From Treponema sp. (GTDB taxonomy: Bacteria > Spirochaetota > Spirochaetia > Treponematales > Breznakiellaceae), in assembly GCA_031276615.1 (NCBI GenBank), contig JAISND010000037.1, positions 1-8,495 on the forward strand: a DNA stretch of 8,495 nucleotides. Direction: 5' to 3'. The first letter of the stretch is position 1; each line of letters opens with the position of its first letter. The notes under the pieces were generated by a model. The model was not told the origin of the DNA. It did not search any database and saw nothing but the letters and a program-made list of their open reading frames with translations. Positions 1 through 6,981 of this stretch are shown piece after piece. Position numbers and translations under genes: made by a program.

Positions 1-564
1 AAGGGGGTTTCCGCCACAGGCAGTCTCCTGGACTGCGCCGTCAAATACGGAATCATCGACAAAAAGGGCGCGTGGTTTTCCTACGGTGAAGAAAAGGTCG
101 GACAGGGCAGGGACAACGCAAAGGAGTACCTGGAGCAGAATCCCGATTTTGCCCGGGATGTGGAAGCAAAACTGCGGCAGAGGATATTTCCCGGCAGGGA
201 ATTCCCTGTCCCCAAAGCGGCGGTTCCTGTCCAAAAAGCCGCCGCGGCCGCGAATCCGGCCGGGGAGGTTCCGGCGGGTCTTTCCCGGGTCTTCGCGCCG
301 GAAAAACCCGCCTCCGGGAGCGAAAGCCCCGCGGCGGGCCTCGCGGGCATGGCCACCGCGCAGGGCGCGGCAGCCGGGGGAACGGCGGCGGCCGGACAGG
401 GCGCAGTGACCGGGACGGCGGCGGCCGGGGGTGCGGCGATACCCAGGGAGACGGGTCTCCCCGTGCGCCAGGGGCCGGGGCGCCCGAGAAAGGTTCCCCC
501 GGCCGAAGCCCCGGCGGGGGCGCCTTCCGCCGGAAAAAGCGTTCCCTCCGACGCCCTGTTCTGA
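1..564 (+). CDS. recA: RecA recombinase, C-terminal part (5' end outside window)
   Basis: RecA forms ATP-dependent filaments on single-stranded DNA, drives strand exchange, and in bacteria with LexA triggers the SOS response. The window holds the last 187 codons, in frame from base 1, ending in TGA at 562-564. The first ~63 codons match the end of the RecA core and its C-terminal domain: GSLLDCAVKYGIIDKKGAWF, then EEKVGQGRDNAKEYL, NPDFARDVEAKLRQ. This family match is clear. After about codon 64 the sequence becomes a ~124-residue Ala/Pro/Gly-rich tail. E. coli RecA has only a short acidic tail of roughly 25 residues. The tail contains GPGRPRK (codons 158-164), which resembles one side of an AT-hook. 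folK starts 9 bases after the stop, so the two are probably co-transcribed. The N-terminal ATPase motifs lie outside the window. Confidence 0.95.
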   Translation, partial: KGVSATGSLLDCAVKYGIIDKKGAWFSYGEEKVGQGRDNAKEYLEQNPDFARDVEAKLRQRIFPGREFPVPKAAVPVQKAAAAANPAGEVPAGLSRVFAPEKPASGSESPAAGLAGMATAQGAAAGGTAAAGQGAVTGTAAAGGAAIPRETGLPVRQGPGRPRKVPPAEAPAGAPSAGKSVPSDALF

Positions 565-573
565 AGGGACGCA

Positions 574-1080
574 GTGGAGCTTGTTGTCCTGGGGCTTGGC
601 TCCAACCGGGAAGATTCCCGGGGCCGCCCTCCGGCGCGCATCCTTGAAGAAGCCGCAAACGAACTTGGCGCGCTTCTTTCCGGCCTGAAGCGGGCGTCCC
701 TGTACAAAACCAGGCCCATGCATCTGGAGGATCAGCCGCCTTTTTACAACACCGCCGTTTCCGGCTTCTGTTCCCGTACGCCCCGGGCCCTGCTTGAGGC
801 CCTGCACCGCATCGAGGCCGCCCACGGGCGGAACCGCGCGCGGGAGCGGCGCTGGGGCGAGCGTACCCTGGACATCGACATCCTGCTTTTCGGGGATCAG
901 GTCATGTCCCCCGCTGCGGACGCGGAAGTTCCGGAAATTCCCCACCCCCGGCTTAAGGAACGGGCCTTCGCGCTTGTCCCGCTCCTGGAACTTCTGCCCG
1001 GCGCGAAAGACCCGGCAAGCGGCGTTCCTTACCGGACAATTCTCGCGGGCCTTGCGGATCAGGGGGTGGAAAAAATATGA
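574..1080 (+). CDS. folK: 2-amino-4-hydroxy-6-hydroxymethyldihydropteridine pyrophosphokinase (HPPK)
   Basis: HPPK transfers pyrophosphate from ATP to 6-hydroxymethyl-dihydropterin, the step before dihydropteroate synthase in folate synthesis. It acts in the cytosol. The product is 168 residues, a normal length for HPPK. Visible motifs are the N-terminal GLGSN (7-11), QPPFYNTAV (54-62), the signature RRWGERTLDIDILLFG (92-107) whose D100 and D102 are the expected magnesium-binding aspartates, and PHPRLKERAFALVPLLEL (123-140). The start is GTG at 574, with a GAAGGGA ribosome site at 563-569 that overlaps the recA stop. The next residues, ELVVLGLGSN, fit the family N-terminus. It follows recA by 9 bases, so it is probably translated from a recA transcript. 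No other folate gene is visible nearby. Confidence 0.95.
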   Translation: MELVVLGLGSNREDSRGRPPARILEEAANELGALLSGLKRASLYKTRPMHLEDQPPFYNTAVSGFCSRTPRALLEALHRIEAAHGRNRARERRWGERTLDIDILLFGDQVMSPAADAEVPEIPHPRLKERAFALVPLLELLPGAKDPASGVPYRTILAGLADQGVEKI

Positions 1081-1213
1081 GCCTCCGCGGATCAAACGTG
1101 AACCGGAGATTCGACGGGGTTTAATTCCGGGGGCTGTACAGAGGCGCATAAATCCTTTCTCCCGATTGACGGCCCCGGGGAACCGGTTGGAAGGCAGGGG
1201 TCCATACCCCGAA
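1081..1213. other. Spacer between convergent folK and the sigma-54 activator gene
   Basis: This 133-base gap separates two converging genes, so both transcripts should end here. The clearest structure is a GGGGT-CCAT-ACCCC hairpin at 1197-1210, just past the minus-strand stop codon. It has only a 5-bp stem and no T-run on either side. A second weak inverted repeat (CCGGA at 1103-1107, TCCGG at 1125-1129) lies nearer folK. Neither is a convincing intrinsic terminator, so termination may be factor-dependent. I see no gene here. Confidence 0.5.
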
Positions 1214-2569
1214 TTACTCTTCCGCTCCTTCTTCCCGGCCCGTCAGTTTCCGGTGCAGAGTCTTGCGGCCTATGGCCAGGGTTTTGGCGGTTTTGCTCTT
1301 GTTGCCCTTGTTGAAGGAAAGGGTATCCCGAATGATGATTTTTTCCGCTTCCTCAAGGCTTGTTCCCAGGGGGATGCGGATCCAGCCCTCTTCGCCGCCG
1401 GAACGCAGGGTCGGGGGAAGATCGTCTTCGGTGATGATCCTGTCCCGCGCCATGACCACGGCGCTTTCGATGCAGTTCCGCAGTTCCCGGACATTGCCGG
1501 GCCAGCCGTAGGCGTAAAGGCGGGAGCGCGCCTTCCCGTTGATGCCGTCAATCTCCTTTCCGTTATCCCTGGCGAATTCCCCGAGGAAGGAGGCGACAAG
1601 CAGGGGAATGTCGTCCTTCCGCTCCCGCAGGGGCGGAACATGGATGTTCACCACGTTGAGGCGGAAGTAGAGGTCTTCCCGGAAGCCGCCTTTTTCAATT
1701 TCGGCCTTGAGGTCCCTGTTGGTAGCCGCCACGATGCGCACGTCGGTCTCAATGGTTTCCTCGCCGCCGACGCGCTCGAATTCCTTTTCCTGCAGTACCC
1801 GCAGAAGCTTGATCTGGATGTTCTGATCGATTTCACCTATCTCGTCGAGGAAAAGGGTTCCCTCGTTGGCAAGCTCAAAACGGCCCCGTTTGCGCGCCAC
1901 CGCGCCGGTAAAGGCCCCCTTTTCGTGGCCGAAAAGTTCGCTTTCAAGGAGGCTTTCGGAAAGGGCGGCGCAGTGTACCTTGACCAGGGGCTTTCCCCTG
2001 CGGGGCGAAAGTTCGTGGATGGCGTCGGCGACCAGTTCCTTGCCGACGCCCGATTCCCCGGTGATGAGTATCGACGCCTTTGTGGGCGCCGCCCTGCTGA
2101 TGGTGTCGAAGACCCGGCGCATGGAGGGGGAATTCCCGATCATTGTTTCAAAGGGCCGGTGCTGCTCAAGCTCCTCTTCCATGCGCCGGTGCTGCATGAC
2201 AAGTTCCCGGTTTGCCAGGGCCCGCTTGACAAGGAGGGAAAGCCGGTCGAGGTTGACGGGCTTGGTGAGAAAATCGTAGGCCCCGTCCCGCATGGCGGTA
2301 ACGGCGTTCTCCACCGTGCCGTGGCCGGTAAGGATGATCACGGGAAGGCCGGGACTTTCCGCGACTATGCGTTTCATCAGTTCCTCGCCGCTCAGGCCGG
2401 GCATGCGGAGGTCCGTGATGACCAGGTCTATATCGCCTTTGCAGAAACGGTTCCATGCTTCATCGCCGGCGGCGGCGCAAATGGCGTTGTAGCCGTCCAT
2501 CTCAAGGGAAGCGGCAAGCCCTTCGCGGATGTTCTTTTCGTCGTCGGCGACAAGTATCTTGAATTTCAA
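1214..2569 (-). CDS. atoC: Sigma-54-dependent response regulator, NtrC/AtoC type
   Basis: When phosphorylated, this type of activator binds DNA upstream of sigma-54 promoters and uses ATP to open them. The 451-residue product has the full three-part layout. The receiver domain (1-120) has acidic D9/D10, phospho-acceptor D53 (LVITDLRMPG), T81 and K103. The AAA+ domain (about 140-375) has Walker A GESGVGKE (171-178), the sigma-54 contact loop GAFTGA (218-223), Walker B GTLFLDEIG (237-245), FREDLYFRLN (296-305) and GWPGNVREL (355-363). A Fis-type helix-turn-helix lies near 418-442. The intact GAFTGA loop means it should work with RpoN. The start is TTG at 2567-2569, overlapping the kinase stop as TTGA, with a strong ribosome site in front. 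The atoC name follows the usual spirochaete annotation; acetoacetate is not implied, and the target genes cannot be read from this window. Confidence 0.95.
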   Translation of the reverse strand: MKFKILVADDEKNIREGLAASLEMDGYNAICAAAGDEAWNRFCKGDIDLVITDLRMPGLSGEELMKRIVAESPGLPVIILTGHGTVENAVTAMRDGAYDFLTKPVNLDRLSLLVKRALANRELVMQHRRMEEELEQHRPFETMIGNSPSMRRVFDTISRAAPTKASILITGESGVGKELVADAIHELSPRRGKPLVKVHCAALSESLLESELFGHEKGAFTGAVARKRGRFELANEGTLFLDEIGEIDQNIQIKLLRVLQEKEFERVGGEETIETDVRIVAATNRDLKAEIEKGGFREDLYFRLNVVNIHVPPLRERKDDIPLLVASFLGEFARDNGKEIDGINGKARSRLYAYGWPGNVRELRNCIESAVVMARDRIITEDDLPPTLRSGGEEGWIRIPLGTSLEEAEKIIIRDTLSFNKGNKSKTAKTLAIGRKTLHRKLTGREEGAEE

Positions 2570-3810
2570 CGGTTCCCTCCTTCCGCCGTGCCCGCCCCGT
2601 TATCCGCAACACCGCTGTCCGCGGCGCCGTAGGAAAGAAGACGCCGTTCCTTCTGGATGGCGGGCAGGGTAATTGTAAAAGAGCTGCCCTCCCCCACTTT
2701 GGACTTGACGGAAATTTCCCCCTGGTGTTCGCGGACGATTTTGAAAACAAGGGTAAGGCCAAGGCCCGTTCCGGTTTCCTTTGTGGTAAAATAGGGTTCG
2801 AATATTTTTGAAAGATTCTCCTCGCTTATCCCTTCGCCCGAATCGCTGACGGAGATTCTCACCCTGCCGTCCATGCCGGAAGTTTTAATGCCGAGCGTTC
2901 CGCCCCCGCCCATCGCGGCCTGGGCGTTTTTGATAAGGTTGAGCAGGGCCTGTTTCATATAACGCTCGTCAAGAAGCACCGGGGGAAGATCCCTATCCAG
3001 TTCAAGTTCGCATTTTATCCGGTCTTTTTCCAGTTCGCAGCGGACAAAGCCGGTAAGGTCCCTGATAATATCATTTATATTTCCCTCGCGGAGTTCCAGC
3101 GTCATGGGACGTACCGCGAAAAGAAAATCAACCACGATATGGTTAAGCCTGTCCACTTCCTCGTTCAGTACGCCCAGGTACCTGTCAAGAAGGGCCGTGT
3201 CCGGGGAAGACCGGCTGCCGGTTCCCGCGGCGCGCCCTGTTTTTTTTGTCAGCGCCTTCCGCATAAGCTGGAGGTGAATGGAAATGGAACCAAGGGGATT
3301 TTTTATCTCATGGGCAACCCCGGCGGCAAGGGTGGTAAGGCTCGCGAGATTTTCCGCCCGCCTCAGGCGCACTTCCCTGCTCCGCTTTTCGGTGATGTCT
3401 TCGATGTATATGAGGGAGCCGGTGATCCGGTGATTCCTCACCAGGGGAAGGACGCTGATGGAGAGGAGCCGGTTTATCCCCTGGCCCCCGGCGTCTATTT
3501 CCCGTTCAAACACCCGGTCCCCGCTGAGCAGGGTTTCCTGGAAAAATTCCACCACCCGCTCGTCCTGTACCGCCTTCCAGAGGGGAACGCCGCCGGTTTC
3601 GGAATAGTTCAGGGGAAGAATCCGCTGGGCGTACTTGTTCGCCATGGTAAGGCAGTGCTTTTCATCGCAGACAAGAATGCCGTCCGGAATGGAATCCAGC
3701 ACGGATTCGAGACGGTCGATCTCCAGCGCCGCGGAAACGAGAAGATCCCGGCTCTGTTCGGCGGTGAATTTGTCAAGTTTTTTAATCGCCCTGTTGTAAA
3801 AATCCCTCAT
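2566..3810 (-). CDS. atoS: Cytosolic PAS-domain sensor histidine kinase, NtrB/AtoS type
   Basis: The protein should autophosphorylate on histidine and pass the phosphate to D53 of the response regulator encoded directly after it. It has 414 residues and no membrane-spanning segment, so it probably senses a cytosolic signal or protein. A PAS-like domain spans about 35-140 (SIPDGILVCDEK, then ITGSLIYIEDITE). The dimerisation/phosphorylation box is AAGVAHEIKNPLGS, with H167 as the phospho-acceptor. The ATP-binding domain has the N box LLNLIKNAQAAM (289-300), G1 DSGEGI (323-328), F box FEPYFTTK (337-344) and G2 GTGLGL (347-352). A polar stretch at about 188-208 interrupts the helix pair after the histidine. 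The last ~20 residues are Gly/Ala-rich. Its ATG overlaps the stop of the delta'-like gene (ATGA, 3807-3810). The ligand is unknown; the atoS name reflects homology class only. Confidence 0.93.
   Translation of the reverse strand: MRDFYNRAIKKLDKFTAEQSRDLLVSAALEIDRLESVLDSIPDGILVCDEKHCLTMANKYAQRILPLNYSETGGVPLWKAVQDERVVEFFQETLLSGDRVFEREIDAGGQGINRLLSISVLPLVRNHRITGSLIYIEDITEKRSREVRLRRAENLASLTTLAAGVAHEIKNPLGSISIHLQLMRKALTKKTGRAAGTGSRSSPDTALLDRYLGVLNEEVDRLNHIVVDFLFAVRPMTLELREGNINDIIRDLTGFVRCELEKDRIKCELELDRDLPPVLLDERYMKQALLNLIKNAQAAMGGGGTLGIKTSGMDGRVRISVSDSGEGISEENLSKIFEPYFTTKETGTGLGLTLVFKIVREHQGEISVKSKVGEGSSFTITLPAIQKERRLLSYGAADSGVADNGAGTAEGGNR
2575..2580 (-). promoter_or_regulatory. Ribosome binding site for the response regulator
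   Basis: GGAGGG on the minus strand lies 5 bases before a TTG codon at 2567-2569. It supports TTG as the true start of the response regulator, and the reading frame then gives the expected KFKILVADDE receiver N-terminus. The site sits inside the last codons of the kinase gene, so the downstream gene has its own strong site as well as coupling through the TTGA overlap. Confidence 0.8.
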
Positions 3811-5204
3811 GCCTTTTCTGGCCGGACGCCGGCGGCCGCGGAAACCAGTCCTTCCTTAAGCCGGTAAAAAAGCGACTCGAGGGCAAGGGCCGGACTCTGA
3901 TTCCAGACGCCGGACGCGGCTTCCGCTTCGGCGGCGCATTTCCTCCAGATATCATTATACGCTATATAAAGCGGGGCGCCGGTTTCTTCCTTCATGGCCT
4001 CCCGAATCTGGGACAGGGCCAGCCGCAGAAAACGGGGAAAGGAACGGGCCTCGAAATTGCCGCTCGCGGCAAGAACCGCGGCGATAACATCCCCGGCGTC
4101 AAGCGCGCGCTCAAAGCCCGCGGCCCCGGCAATGGGGGCGCAGTATTTTCCCAGGGAAACCAGGGGGCCGGGTATCTCCTTTACCCCCCTTTTTTTGAGC
4201 GAAACCGCGGCCGCCCTTGCCAGGGACGCGGTAAAAAAGGCGGCCAGGGGGTAGAGTTTCCCGTCCGGCTGGGGAAGAAAAGTATCCAGATAGGCGCCGA
4301 CGGAAATGCCCGCCCCCGCCTCCCGCGGCGCCGGTGATTTGTCCCGGAACACCCGGCGTATCACCTCAAGTTCCCGCTCTTCGTCCCGCCCGAGGAAGCG
4401 GTAGGGCCGAAGCCGCGACAGCAGAGTGGGAAGGATCGCCTCCCTCCGCGGGGCCGTGAGGATGATGCTGACGGTATCCGCGGGTTCCTCAAGGAGTTTG
4501 AGCAGCGAATTCCTCGCGCCCTCCTGCATGCGGCCGGCGTTTTCAACAAGCAGCGTCTTCCGCCTTCCCGAAGGGGCAAGCCGGCTCCAGAAAGCCGCCC
4601 GCCGTATCCAGGCAATGGGGATGGTTTCCCCCAGACCCTCATCCTCAAGTTTGACGGCGTTTTTCAGGATTGAGGCGCAGAGCTTTCCCGCGCCGGAAAC
4701 AGCGCCACCTTCGGCCGCGCTGCCGTCCGCCTCCCGGATCTCCGCCGCGGCTCCCGCGAGGGATTCGAAATCGTCCAGTTCTTCCTCCAGGGAGCGCAGG
4801 AGGGGGTTGAGTTTGCCGAGTTTGGGATCATCCTCCCAAAGTACCGGCGAAAAACGGGCAAGAAGTTTTCTCGCCGACCGGATGAAGAGAACGGAGCTTG
4901 CCGGAGAACCGGGATCCCGCGCAAACGCCGCGGCGGAAGCCGCTATCTCCGCGGAAAAGGGCCGGAGGCCGAGGGTGAGCAGATCCGGGTGCAGCAGACG
5001 GCGGTGCCGCGCGCAGGCGGGACAGGCGCAGTCCCACGCGGCGGCGCCGTTTTCGCAGGACAGGGCCCGCGCCAGTTCCAGGCCGGCGCTTCCCTTGCCC
5101 GAGGCGGGGGGGCCGAAGAACAGCATGGAAGGCGCCAGCCTGCCCGAACGCAGATCCTCCCCGAGCTGGGCCGCCGCGTCCTGGGCGATGATGTTTTCAA
5201 ACAC
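3807..5204 (-). CDS. DNA polymerase III delta'-like clamp-loader subunit
   Basis: Delta' is part of the complex that opens the beta clamp and loads it on primed DNA. This 465-residue product begins MFENIIAQD, the usual opening of the delta'/gamma family. Walker A is GPPASGKG (31-38), with glycine where Ser or Thr normally binds magnesium. A zinc module follows with Cys 50, 59, 61 and 64, then HPD (72-74). The Walker B region reads LLVENAGRM (218-226), lacking the usual acidic pair. NSLLKLLEEP (232-241) and LPTLLSRLRPYRF (258-270) are typical, and S263/R264 match the SRC arginine-finger position. These changes point to a non-hydrolysing delta' rather than DnaX. The family is usually about 300-350 residues; here about 80-90 extra residues lie between HPD and the IPIAWIRRA segment. 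The start is GTG at 5202-5204, overlapping the cvpA-like gene by 8 bases, with only a weak ribosome site. holB would be the family symbol, but I leave it off because divergence is high. Confidence 0.82.
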   Translation of the reverse strand: MFENIIAQDAAAQLGEDLRSGRLAPSMLFFGPPASGKGSAGLELARALSCENGAAAWDCACPACARHRRLLHPDLLTLGLRPFSAEIAASAAAFARDPGSPASSVLFIRSARKLLARFSPVLWEDDPKLGKLNPLLRSLEEELDDFESLAGAAAEIREADGSAAEGGAVSGAGKLCASILKNAVKLEDEGLGETIPIAWIRRAAFWSRLAPSGRRKTLLVENAGRMQEGARNSLLKLLEEPADTVSIILTAPRREAILPTLLSRLRPYRFLGRDEERELEVIRRVFRDKSPAPREAGAGISVGAYLDTFLPQPDGKLYPLAAFFTASLARAAAVSLKKRGVKEIPGPLVSLGKYCAPIAGAAGFERALDAGDVIAAVLAASGNFEARSFPRFLRLALSQIREAMKEETGAPLYIAYNDIWRKCAAEAEAASGVWNQSPALALESLFYRLKEGLVSAAAGVRPEKA

Positions 5205-5718
5205 GGACGCCGCCCCGTGTTACGCGCGATACCGCCTCCGGGGCGGCCGCCGCCTTTCCGCCGCCGGCAATGAAGGGCAGAAGCAGATTCCCGAAGAAAC
5301 TTTTTTCCAGAATAGGTCCCGGATCAAAAAGGGGCTGTATGCGGAGCACAAAAAGGATAAGGCCCACCACAATTATCCCCTCGGCAAAGCCGAAAAATAT
5401 TCCCAAAAAACGATCGGCCCTGCCGAGGCGGATGCCTTCAATAATTTCCCTGAGCATGCCCTCGATGATTTTGACGCAGATAAAGACGATGAGAAAAATA
5501 ACAACGAAGGCCGTAATTTCGGGGATGATCTTCAGGCCGGGCATGAATTTCTCCCTGACAAACAGGGCGCCGTTTCTGTAGAAATACAGAGCCGCAAGCA
5601 GGCCCAGTACCAGGGAAGCCATTGAAAAAAGTTCGCCTACAAAGCCTCTGAGGGCGCAGCGCACGGTAAAAATCACGACAAGCGCCGCAAACAGAATATC
5701 AATCGCCGCAAAGCTCAT
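5197..5718 (-). CDS. CvpA-family inner membrane protein
   Basis: CvpA proteins are small inner membrane proteins. The E. coli member is needed for colicin V production and envelope stress resistance, but the biochemical activity of the family is not settled. The 173-residue product has four hydrophobic segments, near 5-20, 30-47, 67-85 and 104-125. Family hallmarks are RGFVGE (24-29) after the first segment, and LGRADRFLGIFFGFAEG (98-114) with its conserved D and glycines leading into the fourth. The C-terminus is polar and Gly/Ala-rich. The start is ATG at 5716-5718, overlapping the murG stop as ATGA, with AGGAG at 5724-5728 as the ribosome site. Its place between murG and the delta'-like gene suggests co-expression with wall synthesis. 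Confidence 0.85.
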   Translation of the reverse strand: MSFAAIDILFAALVVIFTVRCALRGFVGELFSMASLVLGLLAALYFYRNGALFVREKFMPGLKIIPEITAFVVIFLIVFICVKIIEGMLREIIEGIRLGRADRFLGIFFGFAEGIIVVGLILFVLRIQPLFDPGPILEKSFFGNLLLPFIAGGGKAAAAPEAVSRVTRGGVRV

Positions 5719-6833
5719 GGTTTCTCCTCAAGAAATTCAACTATCGTTTTCGCGATGAGGCCGGCGCCGCCGCATTCCCCCATCCGCCGGGAAGCTTCCG
5801 CCATGTCCCGCCGTTTTTCACGGTTCTCCGCAAGTTCGCCTATGACCCTTACCAGGCTGTCCCGGTTCGCGTCCTCTCCGGCCAGCACGAGGGCGGCCCC
5901 GGCCTTTTCAAAACAGCGGGCGTTTTCCACCTGATCCCCGCGGGTTCCCGAACCGCAAAGGGGTACAAGCACCATTGGCTTCGCCAGGGCGGCGCTTTCC
6001 CAGACCGTCCCCGCCCCGCTCCGGCCCAGCACCAGTTCCGCCGCCGCGAGCACGTGGGGCAGTTCCTCCCCGATGTAGGGATAGGGCCTGTAGCGCGGCG
6101 ACGGCCTGCCGCCGGCCGTTTTATCCTGCCCGGTCTGGTGAACCACCGTGTACCAGCGGGTCAGATCGTCAAGACTTTCCCCGACCAGCCGGTTGATCTC
6201 CAGGGCGCCCTGGCTGCCGCCGAGCACAAGGAGGATCCGCTCGTCCCGGCCAAGCCCCAGAAAGGCCCTGCCCTTTTCCGGGTCGGCGGAACGGAATTCG
6301 CCGCGCACCGGATTGCCGCTTACCACGACGCGGCCCGCGCAGGAGGCCGGCAGAAAGCGGACGGTATCTTCACAGGCGCAGAACACCTTCCCCCCGGAAC
6401 GCAGGGCAAAGCGGATATTGATCCTTGTCGCCAGCCCGGGGCTGTAATCGGACTCGTGGGTAAAAACCGGGATTCCCAGGGAGGCGGCCGCGGCGCAGGG
6501 GGGGACGCTGACAAAACCTCCCTTGGAGAAAAGGAGATCCGCCTTTTCCCGTTTCAGCACACGCCGGGCCGCGAAAAAACCGGCTATGACCCGGAAAAAA
6601 TCGGGAACCGTCCTGATGGAAAAATAACGCCTGAGCCTTCCCGCGGGCACGCCGAAGAATTCCAGTCCCGCCCCCCCGACAATGGCGCGATCCATGCCGG
6701 TATTGGAACCGATCCAGAAAATCCGGCAATCCCTGCCCCTTTCGGCAAGAGCCCCGGCAAGCTCCGGCGCCACCGCAAGGCCGGGATAGATATGTCCGCC
6801 GGTTCCGCCTCCGGTAAATGCAATATTCAGCAC
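5715..6833 (-). CDS. murG: UDP-GlcNAc:undecaprenyl-PP-MurNAc-pentapeptide GlcNAc transferase (MurG)
   Basis: MurG adds N-acetylglucosamine to lipid I to make lipid II, the last cytoplasmic-face step of peptidoglycan precursor synthesis. It sits on the inner face of the membrane. The product is 372 residues, a normal length for the family. It has the N-terminal GGGTGGH loop (8-14), FSKGGFVSVPP (102-112), HESDYSPG (126-133) where many MurG proteins have HEQN, GNPVR (173-177), GGSQGA (205-210), RSGAGTVWES (271-280), and DQVENA (300-305) in the nucleotide-sugar pocket. The start is GTG at 6831-6833, preceded by a purine-rich AAGGGGGAAG, and gives LNIAFTGGG at the expected N-terminus. It is the first gene of the overlapping run down to 1214, with a likely promoter in the gap upstream. 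No other division or wall gene is present in the window. Confidence 0.96.
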   Translation of the reverse strand: MLNIAFTGGGTGGHIYPGLAVAPELAGALAERGRDCRIFWIGSNTGMDRAIVGGAGLEFFGVPAGRLRRYFSIRTVPDFFRVIAGFFAARRVLKREKADLLFSKGGFVSVPPCAAAASLGIPVFTHESDYSPGLATRINIRFALRSGGKVFCACEDTVRFLPASCAGRVVVSGNPVRGEFRSADPEKGRAFLGLGRDERILLVLGGSQGALEINRLVGESLDDLTRWYTVVHQTGQDKTAGGRPSPRYRPYPYIGEELPHVLAAAELVLGRSGAGTVWESAALAKPMVLVPLCGSGTRGDQVENARCFEKAGAALVLAGEDANRDSLVRVIGELAENREKRRDMAEASRRMGECGGAGLIAKTIVEFLEEKP

Positions 6834-6856
6834 CTTCCCCCTTCCCGATGCCCCCT

Positions 6857-6885
6857 ATAATATTATATAACGGCGACAATGATAA
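6857..6885 (-). promoter_or_regulatory. murG: Candidate sigma-70-type promoter for the murG operon
   Basis: On the minus strand TTATCA (6880-6885) and TATTAT (6857-6862) are separated by 17 bases. The -10 lies in a perfect 12-base palindrome, TATAATATTATA (6856-6867), so an alternative -10, TATAAT, is read 5 bases upstream but lacks a matching -35. A start near 6850 would leave a short leader before the GTG at 6833. The call is by eye from consensus only. Confidence 0.5.
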
Positions 6886-6906
6886 GACCCGGGAATCCTG
6901 TGCCAA

Positions 6907-6950
6907 TGTCCTGATTTAAGTTTTCAGGGAAAGAAATAGCGTGTCCTGAT
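6907..6950 (-). repeat. Pair of 9-bp direct repeats upstream of the murG promoter
   Basis: The 9-mer TGTCCTGAT (plus strand) occurs at 6907-6915 and again at 6942-6950, exactly 35 bases apart. Both lie upstream of the candidate murG promoter and downstream of the lipoprotein gene's stop. Placement and spacing would suit a transcription-factor site, but two 9-mers could also arise by chance. Confidence 0.35.
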
Positions 6951-6981
6951 GTACCGGAAACACGGAATCCGGACAGGTTCC

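Noticed and set aside
53..719. Two ~200-residue open frames on the minus strand across the recA tail
   Set aside because: They are Pro/Arg- or Ala-rich shadows of the low-complexity recA tail, run into folK, and have no family features.
1077..1124. 15-codon open frame (ATGA overlap with the folK stop, starting MSLRGSN)
   Set aside because: It is too short, has no ribosome site of its own and ends in empty spacer. It could be a gene remnant, but nothing supports that.
794..2632. Long 612-residue open frame on the plus strand across the response regulator gene
   Set aside because: It is antisense to a complete sigma-54 activator with all motifs. In GC-rich coding DNA the opposite strand often lacks stops, and the translation shows no recognisable domain.
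4426..5625. 399-residue plus-strand open frame across the delta'-like and cvpA-like genes
   Set aside because: It is antisense to two genes with clear family motifs, and its Ser/Arg-rich product resembles nothing known.
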